A stretch of DNA of 8,579 nucleotides from Pseudomonadota bacterium. GTDB lineage: Bacteria; Pseudomonadota; Alphaproteobacteria; Ferrovibrionales; Ferrovibrionaceae. Numbering within the stretch: position 1 is the first letter of the stretch; each line of letters starts with the position of its first letter. The position numbers and the translations under genes were made by a program. Location of the stretch: contig JAEYTW010000507.1 of assembly GCA_023433835.1 (NCBI GenBank), positions 1 through 8,579 on the forward strand. The letters are read 5' to 3'. The notes beneath the pieces were generated by a model. It ran no database searches and was not told the DNA's origin. It saw only the letters and a program-made list of their open reading frames with translations. Below are positions 1-5,600 of the stretch, piece by piece.

Positions 1-788
1 CCCCCCCGGCCGCCCCCGGCCGGGTCGGTGATCGCCTGGGCCGCATCCGCGGCGGCCTTGACGGCGGTCGGATCGAGGGCCGAGCCCACCACCAGGGCGG
101 CGGCGGCGGTCGCCAGCAACGGCGTCGGGCCCAGATTGGTCAGCGCGATGGCGCAGCTCGCGACCTTGCCGGCATCCATCGTCAGGATGACGGCCGCGGC
201 GGCGGTGGCGTAATCGCCGATCTTGCGCTTCAGCTTCTCATAGGCCCAGCCGTGGCCGGCCGGCGGTACCGGTACCCGGATCGCGGTCAGCAGTTCGGCC
301 GGCTCCAGCGCGGTGGTATAGGGGCCCAGGTAGAATTCGGCGGCCGGTATCTCGCGGGTTCCGTCCGGCCCCTGCACCAGGTAGCTTGCGCCCAGGCACT
401 GCATCACCGCCGGCATGTCGTTGCCGGGGTCGCCATTGGCGACATTGCCGCCCAGCGTCCCGAGATAACGGATCTGCGGGTCGGCGATCTGCACCGCGGT
501 GCCGCGGATGATCGGCAACCGGTCGGCGAGCAGGTCGGAGGCAATGGCCTGGGCCTGGGTGACGCCGGCGCCGATGACGATCGCGTCGCCATCCTCGGTG
601 ATCGCCTTCAGCGCGCCGATGCCGCGCAGGTCGACCAGATGTTCCGGTGCCGCCATGCGCAGTTTCATCATCGGGATCAGGCTGTGGCCGCCGGCCAGCG
701 GCCGCGCATCCTCGCCGTGGTCGGCCAGAAGCGCCACCGCCTCCTGTACCGTGCCGGGCCGGTGATAGACGAATGAGCCTGGTATCAA
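1..788 (-). CDS. coxM: Aerobic CO dehydrogenase medium (FAD) subunit CoxM, 3' end cut by window edge
   Basis: This is the flavoprotein subunit of the molybdenum CO dehydrogenase. It carries FAD and passes electrons from CO oxidation, received via the CoxS iron-sulfur clusters, to the respiratory chain at the cytoplasmic face of the membrane. The frame is open from the left edge to 788 and gives 262 residues; from memory the family is about 288, so roughly 25 C-terminal residues are missing. Visible motifs are AGGHSLIPMMKLR (residues 32-44), IADPQIRYLGTLGGN (101-115) followed by VANGDPGNDMPAVMQ, and YEKLKRKIGDYATAAAA. These resemble true form I CoxM as I recall it, rather than generic xanthine-dehydrogenase-family FAD subunits. 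The start is TTG at 786-788: it gives MIPGSF, the usual CoxM N-terminus, and has GAGGAGG 8 nt upstream, with no nearby in-frame ATG. In known operons coxS and coxL follow coxM, so they would lie beyond position 1. Confidence 0.93.
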   Translation of the reverse strand, partial: MIPGSFVYHRPGTVQEAVALLADHGEDARPLAGGHSLIPMMKLRMAAPEHLVDLRGIGALKAITEDGDAIVIGAGVTQAQAIASDLLADRLPIIRGTAVQIADPQIRYLGTLGGNVANGDPGNDMPAVMQCLGASYLVQGPDGTREIPAAEFYLGPYTTALEPAELLTAIRVPVPPAGHGWAYEKLKRKIGDYATAAAAVILTMDAGKVASCAIALTNLGPTPLLATAAAALVVGSALDPTAVKAAADAAQAITDPAGGGRG

Positions 789-796
789 GGGCTGGT

Positions 797-803
797 CCTC
801 CTC
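797..803 (-). promoter_or_regulatory. Shine-Dalgarno site fixing the TTG start of coxM
   Basis: The minus strand reads GAGGAGG here, 8 nt before the TTG codon at 788-786. It is a near-perfect anti-16S match and is the main reason to accept a non-ATG start, together with the MIPGSF N-terminus that results. Confidence 0.75.
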
Positions 804-929
804 GGGTCCTGGCCGCTTCTGCCGGCGGCCGTCGCTGGAGACTCGAGGATGGAAATGGGTGCGCTGCACAATCAACGCGACCTGCACCGAGCGGCCGAAA
901 AACGCACGGATCGGCTGATATCCGCACGA

Positions 930-954
930 ACTGCGACAGCATTGCTGACGCAGT
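930..954. repeat. 25-bp inverted repeat upstream of coxM, possible operator
   Basis: Ten of eleven arm positions pair around a 3-nt centre (ATT at 941-943). Outer arms ACTGCG (930-935) and CGCAGT (949-954) and inner arms CAGC (937-940) and GCTG (944-947) are separated by one A/A mismatch (936 and 948). It lies about 142 to 166 bp upstream of the coxM start. There is no U-tract on either side, so a protein-binding site or mRNA leader structure is more likely than a terminator. Its function is inferred only from position. Confidence 0.4.
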
Positions 955-998
955 CGGCGCGAAATGCGGAATGTTTGCAGCCGCGATGCTGCGCTGCG

Positions 999-1181
999 TC
1001 AGGCCGCGGGTTTGCCTTGCCGCGGCCGCAGTTGCGGCACGGGCTGGTCGGGCCACAGCCGGGCGAAGGCCTCGATCTGGCCGGCATAGGCGGTGGCGCG
1101 CTGCTGCAGCAGGTCGTCGCGCACGCCCTGGGCCAGGGCGGCCTGCATCGCCAATGCTCGAAAGAACGTCTGGTCGTCCAT
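999..1181 (-). CDS. Small hypothetical protein, 60 aa
   Basis: I do not recognise this family. The product starts MDDQTFFRALAMQAALAQG and looks like one or two amphipathic helices (residues 3-45), followed by a proline- and charge-rich tail around LWPDQPVPQLRP. It has no signal peptide, membrane segment or cysteine. Support for a real gene is mainly upstream: a sigma70-like promoter on the same strand places the transcript start near 1204, giving a leader of about 22 nt. The ribosome site is weak (ACGGAG, 13 nt from the ATG). It is divergent from the XRE regulator gene across 75 bp and lies 210 bp upstream of coxM in the same direction, so read-through into coxM is possible. It could also be a non-coding transcript. 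Confidence 0.55.
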   Translation of the reverse strand: MDDQTFFRALAMQAALAQGVRDDLLQQRATAYAGQIEAFARLWPDQPVPQLRPRQGKPAA

Positions 1182-1210
1182 TGACAGGCGCGGCTCCGTT
1201 TAATATGGGG

Positions 1211-1239
1211 ATTATATACCCTGTTTTCTTCGTAGCCAA
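1211..1239 (-). promoter_or_regulatory. Sigma70-like promoter for the 60-aa gene
   Basis: Reading the minus strand, TTGGCT (1239-1234) and TATAAT (1216-1211) are separated by exactly 17 nt. The -10 is a perfect consensus and the -35 matches four of six. The block is conspicuously AT-rich for this DNA. The bases around the -10 (1207-1221) form a loose dyad, GGG...TAT/ATA...CCC, which could be an operator for the divergent XRE protein whose gene starts at 1257; that link is inference. Confidence 0.6.
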
Positions 1240-1256
1240 GCTGGTCGTTTCTGGCG

Positions 1257-1520
1257 ATGAATGGCCGGACGATCGTTGGATGGAATCTGCGGCGGCTGCG
1301 CGTCGGGCGGGGCTTGACCATGGAGACCCTGGCCGGCGAGGCCGACGTCGACCCTTCCTATGTCGCGCGCATCGAGCGGGCGACGGTCAATTCCAGCATC
1401 GACGTGCTCGAGCGGCTGACCGCGGTGCTGGGCGCCCGGCTGGGCGAGCTGTTCGCCGAGCCGGCCGCGGACGCCACGGCCCCCAAGCCGTTGCGCGGCG
1501 GCCGCCGGCCCCGGCGCTAG
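1257..1520 (+). CDS. XRE/Cro-CI family helix-turn-helix transcriptional regulator, 87 aa
   Basis: This is a cytoplasmic DNA-binding protein consisting of a single HTH_3/XRE domain. The domain spans roughly residues 6-66: IVGWNLRRLRVGRGLTMETLA (helices 1 and 2), GEADVDPSYVARIER (turn and recognition helix), then SIDVLERLTAVLGARLGELF. A short Ala/Pro linker and a basic tail (RGGRRPRR) complete it, with no sensor or peptidase domain. The ATG at 1257 gives a full first helix; no Shine-Dalgarno is visible before it, so translation may be weak or leaderless. It is divergent from the 60-aa gene, and proteins of this size often repress their own and the neighbouring divergent promoter. It converges on the 68-aa gene, sharing the stop tetranucleotide CTAG. 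The target is unknown. Confidence 0.88.
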   Translation: MNGRTIVGWNLRRLRVGRGLTMETLAGEADVDPSYVARIERATVNSSIDVLERLTAVLGARLGELFAEPAADATAPKPLRGGRRPRR

Positions 1521-1723
1521 CTTTTCTCCGGCCCCGCATCGCGCCAGGCCGCCGTCAGCGCCTTCGACCGTTCGATCAGGCAGAACACCGCATGGCCGAC
1601 CGCCTTGCGGCTGCCGCTGCCCAGCGTGATCTCGGCGATTTCGGTCGCCGCTTCCAGCGCCAGCACCAGCTCCTCGAATACCGGCGGCGGCGGCGCTTCG
1701 GACTGCCGTCTAGATCGCGGCAT
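1517..1723 (-). CDS. Small hypothetical protein, 68 aa, coupled to the upstream lipoprotein gene
   Basis: The family is not recognised. A proline-rich N-terminus (residues 1-14, with PPPP from a CGG repeat) precedes a helical region, FEELVLALEAATEIAEITLG and AVGHAVFCLIERSKALTAAW. The helices look soluble and protein-like rather than the Arg/Ala noise typical of shadow frames here. There is no signal peptide. Its ATG at 1723-1721 lies 14 nt inside the end of the lipoprotein gene and has almost no Shine-Dalgarno of its own, which suggests translational coupling in a two-gene operon. Its TAG stop (1519-1517) overlaps the TAG of the convergent XRE gene in CTAG. A role tied to the lipoprotein is possible but nothing in the sequence defines it. 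Confidence 0.55.
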   Translation of the reverse strand: MPRSRRQSEAPPPPVFEELVLALEAATEIAEITLGSGSRKAVGHAVFCLIERSKALTAAWRDAGPEKS

Positions 1724-1991
1724 CGCCGGGCTCGCAGCGCGCGGTGGTCAGGCGATCGACGCCGGCGGCGCGCATCGTGGTGACGACCTGCTCGATCGCC
1801 GCGCAGGCTTCCGGCGAGGCAACCGGGACCCGGTCGATATGAATGCCCTGGCCGCGTGCCGCGGTGACCACGACCAGCGTCCAGGGGGCGGGGCGGCCGG
1901 CGACAGGTGCCGGGCCGGCGCAGGCGGCAAGCAGCAGGCAAAGGGGCAGCGTTGCCGCGCACAGGGCGCGGCGCACGAAGTCTCGGCGCAT
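1710..1991 (-). CDS. Small putative lipoprotein, 93 aa
   Basis: The N-terminus is a clear lipoprotein signal: basic MRRDFVRR, a hydrophobic stretch, and the lipobox LLAAC with the lipidated Cys at residue 25. The mature part is about 69 residues, likely periplasmic and membrane-anchored, with the segment WTLVVVTAARGQGIHIDRV and then two cysteines (in EACAAIEQ and TTARCEPG) that could form a disulfide. I recognise the general pattern of small alphaproteobacterial exported proteins but no named family. I chose ATG 1991 over TTG 1997 because GAGG (1999-2002) is 7 nt upstream of the ATG. It is the first gene of a pair with the 68-aa protein, overlapping it by 14 nt. Its function is unknown. Confidence 0.72.
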   Translation of the reverse strand: MRRDFVRRALCAATLPLCLLLAACAGPAPVAGRPAPWTLVVVTAARGQGIHIDRVPVASPEACAAIEQVVTTMRAAGVDRLTTARCEPGDAAI

Positions 1992-2191
1992 GATCAAACC
2001 TCGAAGGGCGGGATCGAGTTGATGACGATCAGGGAATTGGAGGGGGGCCGCGTCGGGGCGGCGGACCGGTTAGCCGGTATCGGCTGATCTGATCATGGCG
2101 GGCTCCTCGATGAGGTCCCGATCTATTCTAGGCATGGCCCGGCAGAGCGCCACAACGACGGTCTAACGGAATCCTGACAAATGCGGCGTGG
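1992..2191. other. Intergenic leader of the lipoprotein operon
   Basis: The 200 bp between the two minus-strand units contain no recognisable full-size gene. On the minus strand a possible promoter is TTGTGG (2155-2150) with TAGAAT (2130-2125), spacing 19, which is long. Two short hairpins lie at 2047-2062 (GCCGC/GCGGC) and 2065-2078 (ACCGG/CCGGT). Neither is followed by a T-run on the minus strand, so a terminator for the regulator gene ending at 2192 is not evident. An 8-codon ORF with a good ribosome site sits at 2070-2096. Confidence 0.4.
2070..2096 (-). other. Possible 8-codon leader ORF
   Basis: On the minus strand ATG at 2096 is preceded by GAGGAG at 6 nt and opens MIRSADTG before a TAA at 2072-2070. 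It lies in the leader of the lipoprotein gene. The ribosome site is better than those of several real genes here, but a frame this short has a high chance of occurring by accident. Confidence 0.2.
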
Positions 2192-3937
2192 TCAGACTTC
2201 TGAGTCTGTTTCCTGCCTGATGCGCGCGATCACGTCACGGATATCGGCTTCGCTGATGGGGCCGCGATTCTTGCATTGGGCCAACATGTCGGCTGCCTGT
2301 TCCAGCAAGTGCAGCGCCCGGGGCCGATCGCCGCGATGCCAGGCGATGCGGCCTTCCTGGTAGATCAGCACGGCGGGCCAATCGTCCTGGATCTTGGCTT
2401 CCTTCAGGCGCGCGGGGTCGAGCCCCGCCAGCAGCGGCACCGCCTCGTCGGTTTTCCTGTCATCGAGCAGGATGTCGGCCAATTCGTATTTGAGCAGCTG
2501 GGGCGAGGGCCCATCCTCGCCGAAGACTTCGCGGGCAGGACCGAGCGTCTCGCGCAGGATCTGCTCGGCTTCGGTCTTCTTCCGGCAGCGTTTCAGGGCG
2601 AGGGCGATGTTCTGGTCGTTGACCAGGGCATTGATGCTCCGGGCCCCGGTGATGCGGGTGAAGTGTTCCTTCAAGGCACGCCACATCTCCGCCGCCTTGG
2701 CGTATTGCCCTTCCTTGAAGGCGATGTTGGCCAGCACGCCGCGGCCCGTCACGGTTTTTCGATCGTCGGGCCCCAGTGTCTCGGACAAGGTTTCGATCGC
2801 AGGTTCCAGCAAGGCGATCGCTTCGTCGCAGCGATCGGCAAAAGCGAGGATATTGGCCAGCAGCACGGCGGAATAGGCCGCCCAGGCGCTATCGCTACCG
2901 TAGCGCTCGATTTGTCCGTTCATCAGCCGGCGGGCGACGGGCTCGGCATGGGCGTAGTCATCGGCCAGCCAGCACGCCTGGGCCAGTTCGAAAGCGATCT
3001 GCTCGGTCAGGTCGGGATCGCGGGCGGCCAGCGTAGTCTCAAGGGCCGCGGCCTGATCGAGGAAACCCACCGCCTCGCGAACTGCGAGGGCGCCTATGGC
3101 ATGCTGACCGCGGCGCAGCAGAATGCGAACCTGCAAGGCGGCATGGCGCATTGCGGTCGGGGCGATCAACCGTTCGGTCGCCTCGATCAGTGCCAGGGCT
3201 TCCTCCAGCCTGGACTGCTGGATCAAGTCGCGGGCCAGAGTGAGCTGGATATCGCCGATTTGCGCCGGATCGGGCGCATCGCGCCGCGTCGCGGCCTCCA
3301 GCGCGTCTCGACCATGCGTGATCGCCTGTTCGAATTCGCCGAGTTGCGAAAACAGGCCTTGCATCTCCCGGTGCAGCACCGCCCTGATTTCGGGCCGGCC
3401 GGCATCGATGGTTGCATCGATCTGCGCGGCCGCATCCCGTACAAGGGCCACGACCTCGGACCGGGTGCGCCCGGTCATCGCCGGATTGGCCGGGTTGATC
3501 AGGTTGTCGCTGATGAATTTCAACAGCGAGCCGACCGGCGTATCGTCGACCGTCGGCGGATGTTTGACCCGCATGACCGGGTTGCTGTCGACACGGATGC
3601 CGATAATTTCCCACGCTACAGGCCCGGTCAGGCGGTAGCCGAGCCCGGACAGCGTCACGATCCGCCCGGCGTTGGCGGGGCCGAGGCAATCGTTCACGCG
3701 GCTGATGGCCGTGTTGATCGCATCGTCGGAGACTTCCGGCCTTTTCCACACCATCCGGCGCAGACGATCGCGGTCGACCAACTGGTCGCAATGGCGCAGC
3801 AGAACCTGCAAAATATTGAACTGTTGCGCCGTTGTCTTGACGGTCGTTCCGTCGACTTGCAGCACGCGGCTCGCTTCGTCGAAGACGGCCGAGCCGAAGC
3901 GATAGCGCCGGTAATCCGGGTACTGGTCGTCCACCAT
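2192..3937 (-). CDS. Winged-helix (OmpR/PhoB-type) transcriptional regulator with C-terminal TPR-like region
   Basis: This is a 581-aa one-component regulator, probably cytoplasmic. Residues 10-104 are a Trans_reg_C winged helix: beta strands at YRFGSAVFDEASRVLQVDG, helix AQQFNILQVLLRHCDQLVDR, recognition helix DDAINTAISRVNDCLG, and the wing with RIVTLSGLGYRL. The remainder, from about residue 150, is helical with TPR-like pairs, for example AWAAYSAVLLANILAFADR with CDEAIALLEPAIETL, and GVLANIAFKEGQYAKAAEM. There is no receiver domain, no DNA-distal enzyme domain and no transmembrane helix, unlike CadC/ToxR. I chose ATG 3937 because the longer TTG frame to 4033 adds a low-complexity basic stretch before the domain; the ribosome site (GGGG) is weak. 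It is divergent from the FecI-like gene, so control of the iron operon is plausible but unproven. Its composition looks less GC-rich than its neighbours. Confidence 0.88.
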   Translation of the reverse strand: MVDDQYPDYRRYRFGSAVFDEASRVLQVDGTTVKTTAQQFNILQVLLRHCDQLVDRDRLRRMVWKRPEVSDDAINTAISRVNDCLGPANAGRIVTLSGLGYRLTGPVAWEIIGIRVDSNPVMRVKHPPTVDDTPVGSLLKFISDNLINPANPAMTGRTRSEVVALVRDAAAQIDATIDAGRPEIRAVLHREMQGLFSQLGEFEQAITHGRDALEAATRRDAPDPAQIGDIQLTLARDLIQQSRLEEALALIEATERLIAPTAMRHAALQVRILLRRGQHAIGALAVREAVGFLDQAAALETTLAARDPDLTEQIAFELAQACWLADDYAHAEPVARRLMNGQIERYGSDSAWAAYSAVLLANILAFADRCDEAIALLEPAIETLSETLGPDDRKTVTGRGVLANIAFKEGQYAKAAEMWRALKEHFTRITGARSINALVNDQNIALALKRCRKKTEAEQILRETLGPAREVFGEDGPSPQLLKYELADILLDDRKTDEAVPLLAGLDPARLKEAKIQDDWPAVLIYQEGRIAWHRGDRPRALHLLEQAADMLAQCKNRGPISEADIRDVIARIRQETDSEV

Positions 3938-3967
3938 GGCATCGTCCCCACCCGATCCATGCGGCAG

Positions 3968-3989
3968 ACTATCGCGCCGCCGCGATGGT
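3968..3989. repeat. Imperfect inverted repeat in divergent promoter region
   Basis: ATCGCG (3971-3976) and CGCGAT (3981-3986) form a perfect dyad around CCGC. The match extends outward by A-T and C-G pairs with one T/G position, giving 8 of 9 arm positions. It lies 31 bp upstream of the regulator gene start, a suitable place for autoregulation. Confidence 0.35.
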
Positions 3990-4016
3990 TGCCCAGCGAA
4001 TCTCCGATCCGCCGCC

Positions 4017-4033
4017 TTGCGACTGGTTCGCAA
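4017..4033. repeat. Perfect 6-bp inverted repeat, candidate operator
   Basis: TTGCGA (4017-4022) and TCGCAA (4028-4033) flank CTGGT. The full element is TTGCGACTGGTTCGCAA, with half-site centres about 11 bp apart, compatible with a dimeric regulator. It lies 51 bp upstream of the sigma factor start. Confidence 0.45.
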
Positions 4034-4083
4034 ATCGTGATAGCTGTCCGCCCGACGGCAACGACAGCAGCGGCAGGGGGCCG

Positions 4084-4608
4084 ATGGCTTCCTGGACGGC
4101 CAGACTGACCGATGTGTTCCAGGCCTATCGCCTGCGGGTCGAGGCGTTCGTCGCCCGCCGCACCGGCGATCCCGAGGCCGCTGCCGACCTGACCCAGGAA
4201 ACCTTCCTGCGCCTGTTGCGCATGGAGCAGGGCGACAAGGTCGACGATATCCTGCGCTTCATCTATACCGTCGCGGGCAATTTGGCGCGCGACCACAACC
4301 GCGGCGCCCGGCGGCGTGCCGGGCTGTTCGCCGGGCCGCCGGCCGACGACCTGCCGGAGACCGCGCCCGATGCGCTGGCCGCGGTCACCGGCCGGCAGGA
4401 ACTGGGCCTGCTGCGCCAGGCGATCGACGATCTCCCGGCGCGGACGCGGATCGTCTTCCTGCTCTATCATGTCGATGGCCTGAGCTACCGCGACATCGCC
4501 GACCGGGTCGGGCTGTCGCCGCGCAGCGTCGAATATCACCTGCGCCAGGCACTGATCCTGTGCCGGCGGCGGCTGGCCCGCGACGGCGGCGAGGAGAGGC
4601 AGCGGTGA
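4084..4608 (+). CDS. ECF-family RNA polymerase sigma factor, FecI type
   Basis: This is a 174-aa extracytoplasmic-function sigma factor that directs RNA polymerase to iron-uptake promoters when released or activated by its FecR partner. Region 2 covers about residues 8-75 with the typical DLTQETFLRLLR (35-46) and ILRFIYTVAGNLARDHNR (the -10 recognition part). Region 4 covers about 118-165: DLPARTRIVFLLYHVDGLSYRDIADRVGLSPRSVEYHLRQAL, with the -35 recognition helix at SPRSVEYHL. The ATG at 4084 gives the usual FecI length and follows AGGGGG; the frame stays open to 3985, but the extra residues are Pro/Ser-rich and lack homology. Its TGA overlaps the GTG start of the FecR gene, as expected for a sigma/regulator pair. 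The ligand specificity is set by the receptor gene downstream. Confidence 0.94.
   Translation: MASWTARLTDVFQAYRLRVEAFVARRTGDPEAAADLTQETFLRLLRMEQGDKVDDILRFIYTVAGNLARDHNRGARRRAGLFAGPPADDLPETAPDALAAVTGRQELGLLRQAIDDLPARTRIVFLLYHVDGLSYRDIADRVGLSPRSVEYHLRQALILCRRRLARDGGEERQR
4591..4599 (+). promoter_or_regulatory. Shine-Dalgarno of the FecR gene, inside the sigma gene
   Basis: GAGGAGAGG ends 5 nt before GTG 4605 and lies within the last codons of the sigma factor gene. It decides the GTG start and supports coupled translation of the pair. Confidence 0.7.
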
Positions 4609-5582
4609 CGATCGATCCGCCGTCCGGCAGCGATACCCTGTTCGACCAGGCCAGCGCCTGGTTCTTCCGGCTGCGCGCGCCCGATGTGTCGGCGGCCGAC
4701 CGCCGGGATTTCCAGGCCTGGCTGGCCGCCGGCGGCGATCGTGCCCGTGCCTGGGACGAGGTCCAGGCCCTGATGGCCGGGTTGCGCCGGCCGGCGGCCG
4801 AGGCGCGGGCCGCGCTGGTGGCCGAGGGGCGCTATCCCGCGGCCGTGCGGCCGGCCAGGCGTGCCCGGTTTGGTCTGGTTGCCGCCGCTTGCGGCCTGAT
4901 GGTCGCCCTGGCGCTGGGGCTGACCTTCGGCCCGGCCTATCTCGACCGGCTGCGGGCCGACCATGTCACGATGGTCGGCGAACGCCGTGTCGTCACGCTG
5001 GAAGACGGCAGCCATGTCGAGCTGAACACCGATACCGCCCTGTCGGTCGAGATGACCGAGGCGGGCCGGCGCATCACGCTGTACCGCGGCGAAGCCTGGT
5101 TCGAGGTCACGCCCGACCGGACGCGGCCCTTCACCGTCGCCGCCGGCGACGACGAGGTTACGGTGCTGGGCACCGCGTTCAGTGTCGCCCGCCGGGACGG
5201 CGACGTGCGGGTCGAGGTGGCGCACGGCCTGGTCGAGGTGACGGCAGGCCGGCCGCGGCCGAGCCGCCTGCAACTGGCGGCCGGGCAGGGCATCGCGCTG
5301 TCGGCGGCGGGGCCGGGCCCGGTCCATGCCGTGGATGCAGCGACCGTCTTCGCCTGGCGGCGCGGGCAGATCGTCTTCCTCGACCGGCCGTTGGCCGAGG
5401 TGGCAGGCGAACTCGACCGCTATCGTCCGGGCCGCATCGTCATTCTTGACCGGGCGCTGGCCGACAGGCGGGTTACCGGCGTGTTCGAACTCGAACGCCT
5501 GAACAATGCACCCGCCGCGTTTGAACGCACGCTGGGCGTGCGCGCCACCACGCTCACGCCGTACCTGATGCTGCTGCGCTGA
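4605..5582 (+). CDS. FecR-family sigma factor regulator (inner-membrane signal transducer)
   Basis: The product is 325 aa and links the outer-membrane receptor to the sigma factor. Residues 12-57 are the cytoplasmic DUF4880 segment with the conserved tryptophans of FDQASAWFFRL, FQAWL and ARAWDEV. A single membrane helix follows at about 89-109 (FGLVAAACGLMVALALGLTF). The periplasmic FecR domain spans about 118-215, including RRVVTLEDGSHVELNTDTAL, YRGEAWFEVTPD, RPFTVAAG and VLGTAFSV. The C-terminus (about 250-325: QIVFLDRPLAEVAGELDRYR and so on) is the STN-like part that should contact the receptor's N-terminal domain. GTG at 4605 is the start because GAGGAGAGG ends 5 nt upstream and GTGA couples it to the sigma gene. 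Nothing key appears to be missing. Confidence 0.94.
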   Translation: MTIDPPSGSDTLFDQASAWFFRLRAPDVSAADRRDFQAWLAAGGDRARAWDEVQALMAGLRRPAAEARAALVAEGRYPAAVRPARRARFGLVAAACGLMVALALGLTFGPAYLDRLRADHVTMVGERRVVTLEDGSHVELNTDTALSVEMTEAGRRITLYRGEAWFEVTPDRTRPFTVAAGDDEVTVLGTAFSVARRDGDVRVEVAHGLVEVTAGRPRPSRLQLAAGQGIALSAAGPGPVHAVDAATVFAWRRGQIVFLDRPLAEVAGELDRYRPGRIVILDRALADRRVTGVFELERLNNAPAAFERTLGVRATTLTPYLMLLR

Positions 5583-5600
5583 AAATTTTCAGATATTTTC
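5579..5600. repeat. AT-rich palindrome over the FecR gene stop codon
   Basis: CTGAAAATTTTCAG (5579-5592) is a perfect 14-bp palindrome that includes the TGA stop. A second ATTTTC at 5595-5600 makes an overlapping inverted repeat with GAAAAT (5581-5586). The low GC is striking in this DNA. It could be an operator for an iron regulator or a weak transcript end; it does not match a Fur, Irr or RirA consensus cleanly. Confidence 0.5.

Larger units (their letters stand above)
789..998. other. 210-bp gap upstream of coxM with an imperfect 25-bp dyad
   Basis: No convincing gene lies between the end of the 60-aa ORF and coxM. The stretch should hold the coxM leader and perhaps its promoter, but I found no good -35/-10 pair or -24/-12 pair on the minus strand. 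The one clear structure is an inverted repeat at 930-954 (arms ACTGCG-a-CAGC and GCTG-a-CGCAGT, loop ATT), described separately. No run of T follows that dyad on the minus strand, so the gap shows no canonical intrinsic terminator. Confidence 0.5.
3938..4083. promoter_or_regulatory. Divergent promoter region between winged-helix regulator and sigma factor genes
   Basis: This 146-bp gap must drive both divergent units. For the plus strand, TTGCGA (4017-4022) with GATAGC (4039-4044), spacing 16, is a weak candidate. On the minus strand GATAGT (3973-3968) is a possible -10 without a good -35. Two inverted repeats sit inside, at 3968-3989 and 4017-4033, the second covering the plus-strand -35 candidate. 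They are natural candidates for binding by the winged-helix protein or an iron regulator. Confidence 0.45.

Noticed and set aside
1..23. C-rich left edge as a sequencing artefact
   Set aside because: The coxM frame stays open and encodes the expected GRG-containing C-terminal segment, so the bases look genuine.
849..1184. 111-codon plus-strand frame in the coxM upstream gap
   Set aside because: It runs antisense to the 60-aa gene, has no good ribosome site and no recognisable family. The opposite strand has the promoter.
1181..1209. TTGACA at 1181-1186 as a plus-strand promoter for the XRE gene
   Set aside because: At 17-nt spacing the -10 position reads TATGGG, and better -10 matches are at the wrong distance.
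238..1239. 333-codon minus-strand frame
   Set aside because: It overlaps coxM and the 60-aa gene in another frame and is Arg/Pro/Ala noise with no motif.
2193..2208. Hairpin CAGACT-TCTG-AGTCTG at the end of the winged-helix gene as a terminator
   Set aside because: It is only 6 bp, lies in the last codons and stop, and no T-run follows on the minus strand.
2276..4108. 610-codon plus-strand open frame
   Set aside because: It is antisense to the winged-helix/TPR gene, which has a clear domain. This frame shows no recognisable motif and is a codon-bias shadow.
3694..4539. 281-codon minus-strand frame
   Set aside because: It covers both the winged-helix N-terminus and the sigma gene out of frame and has no coherent domain.
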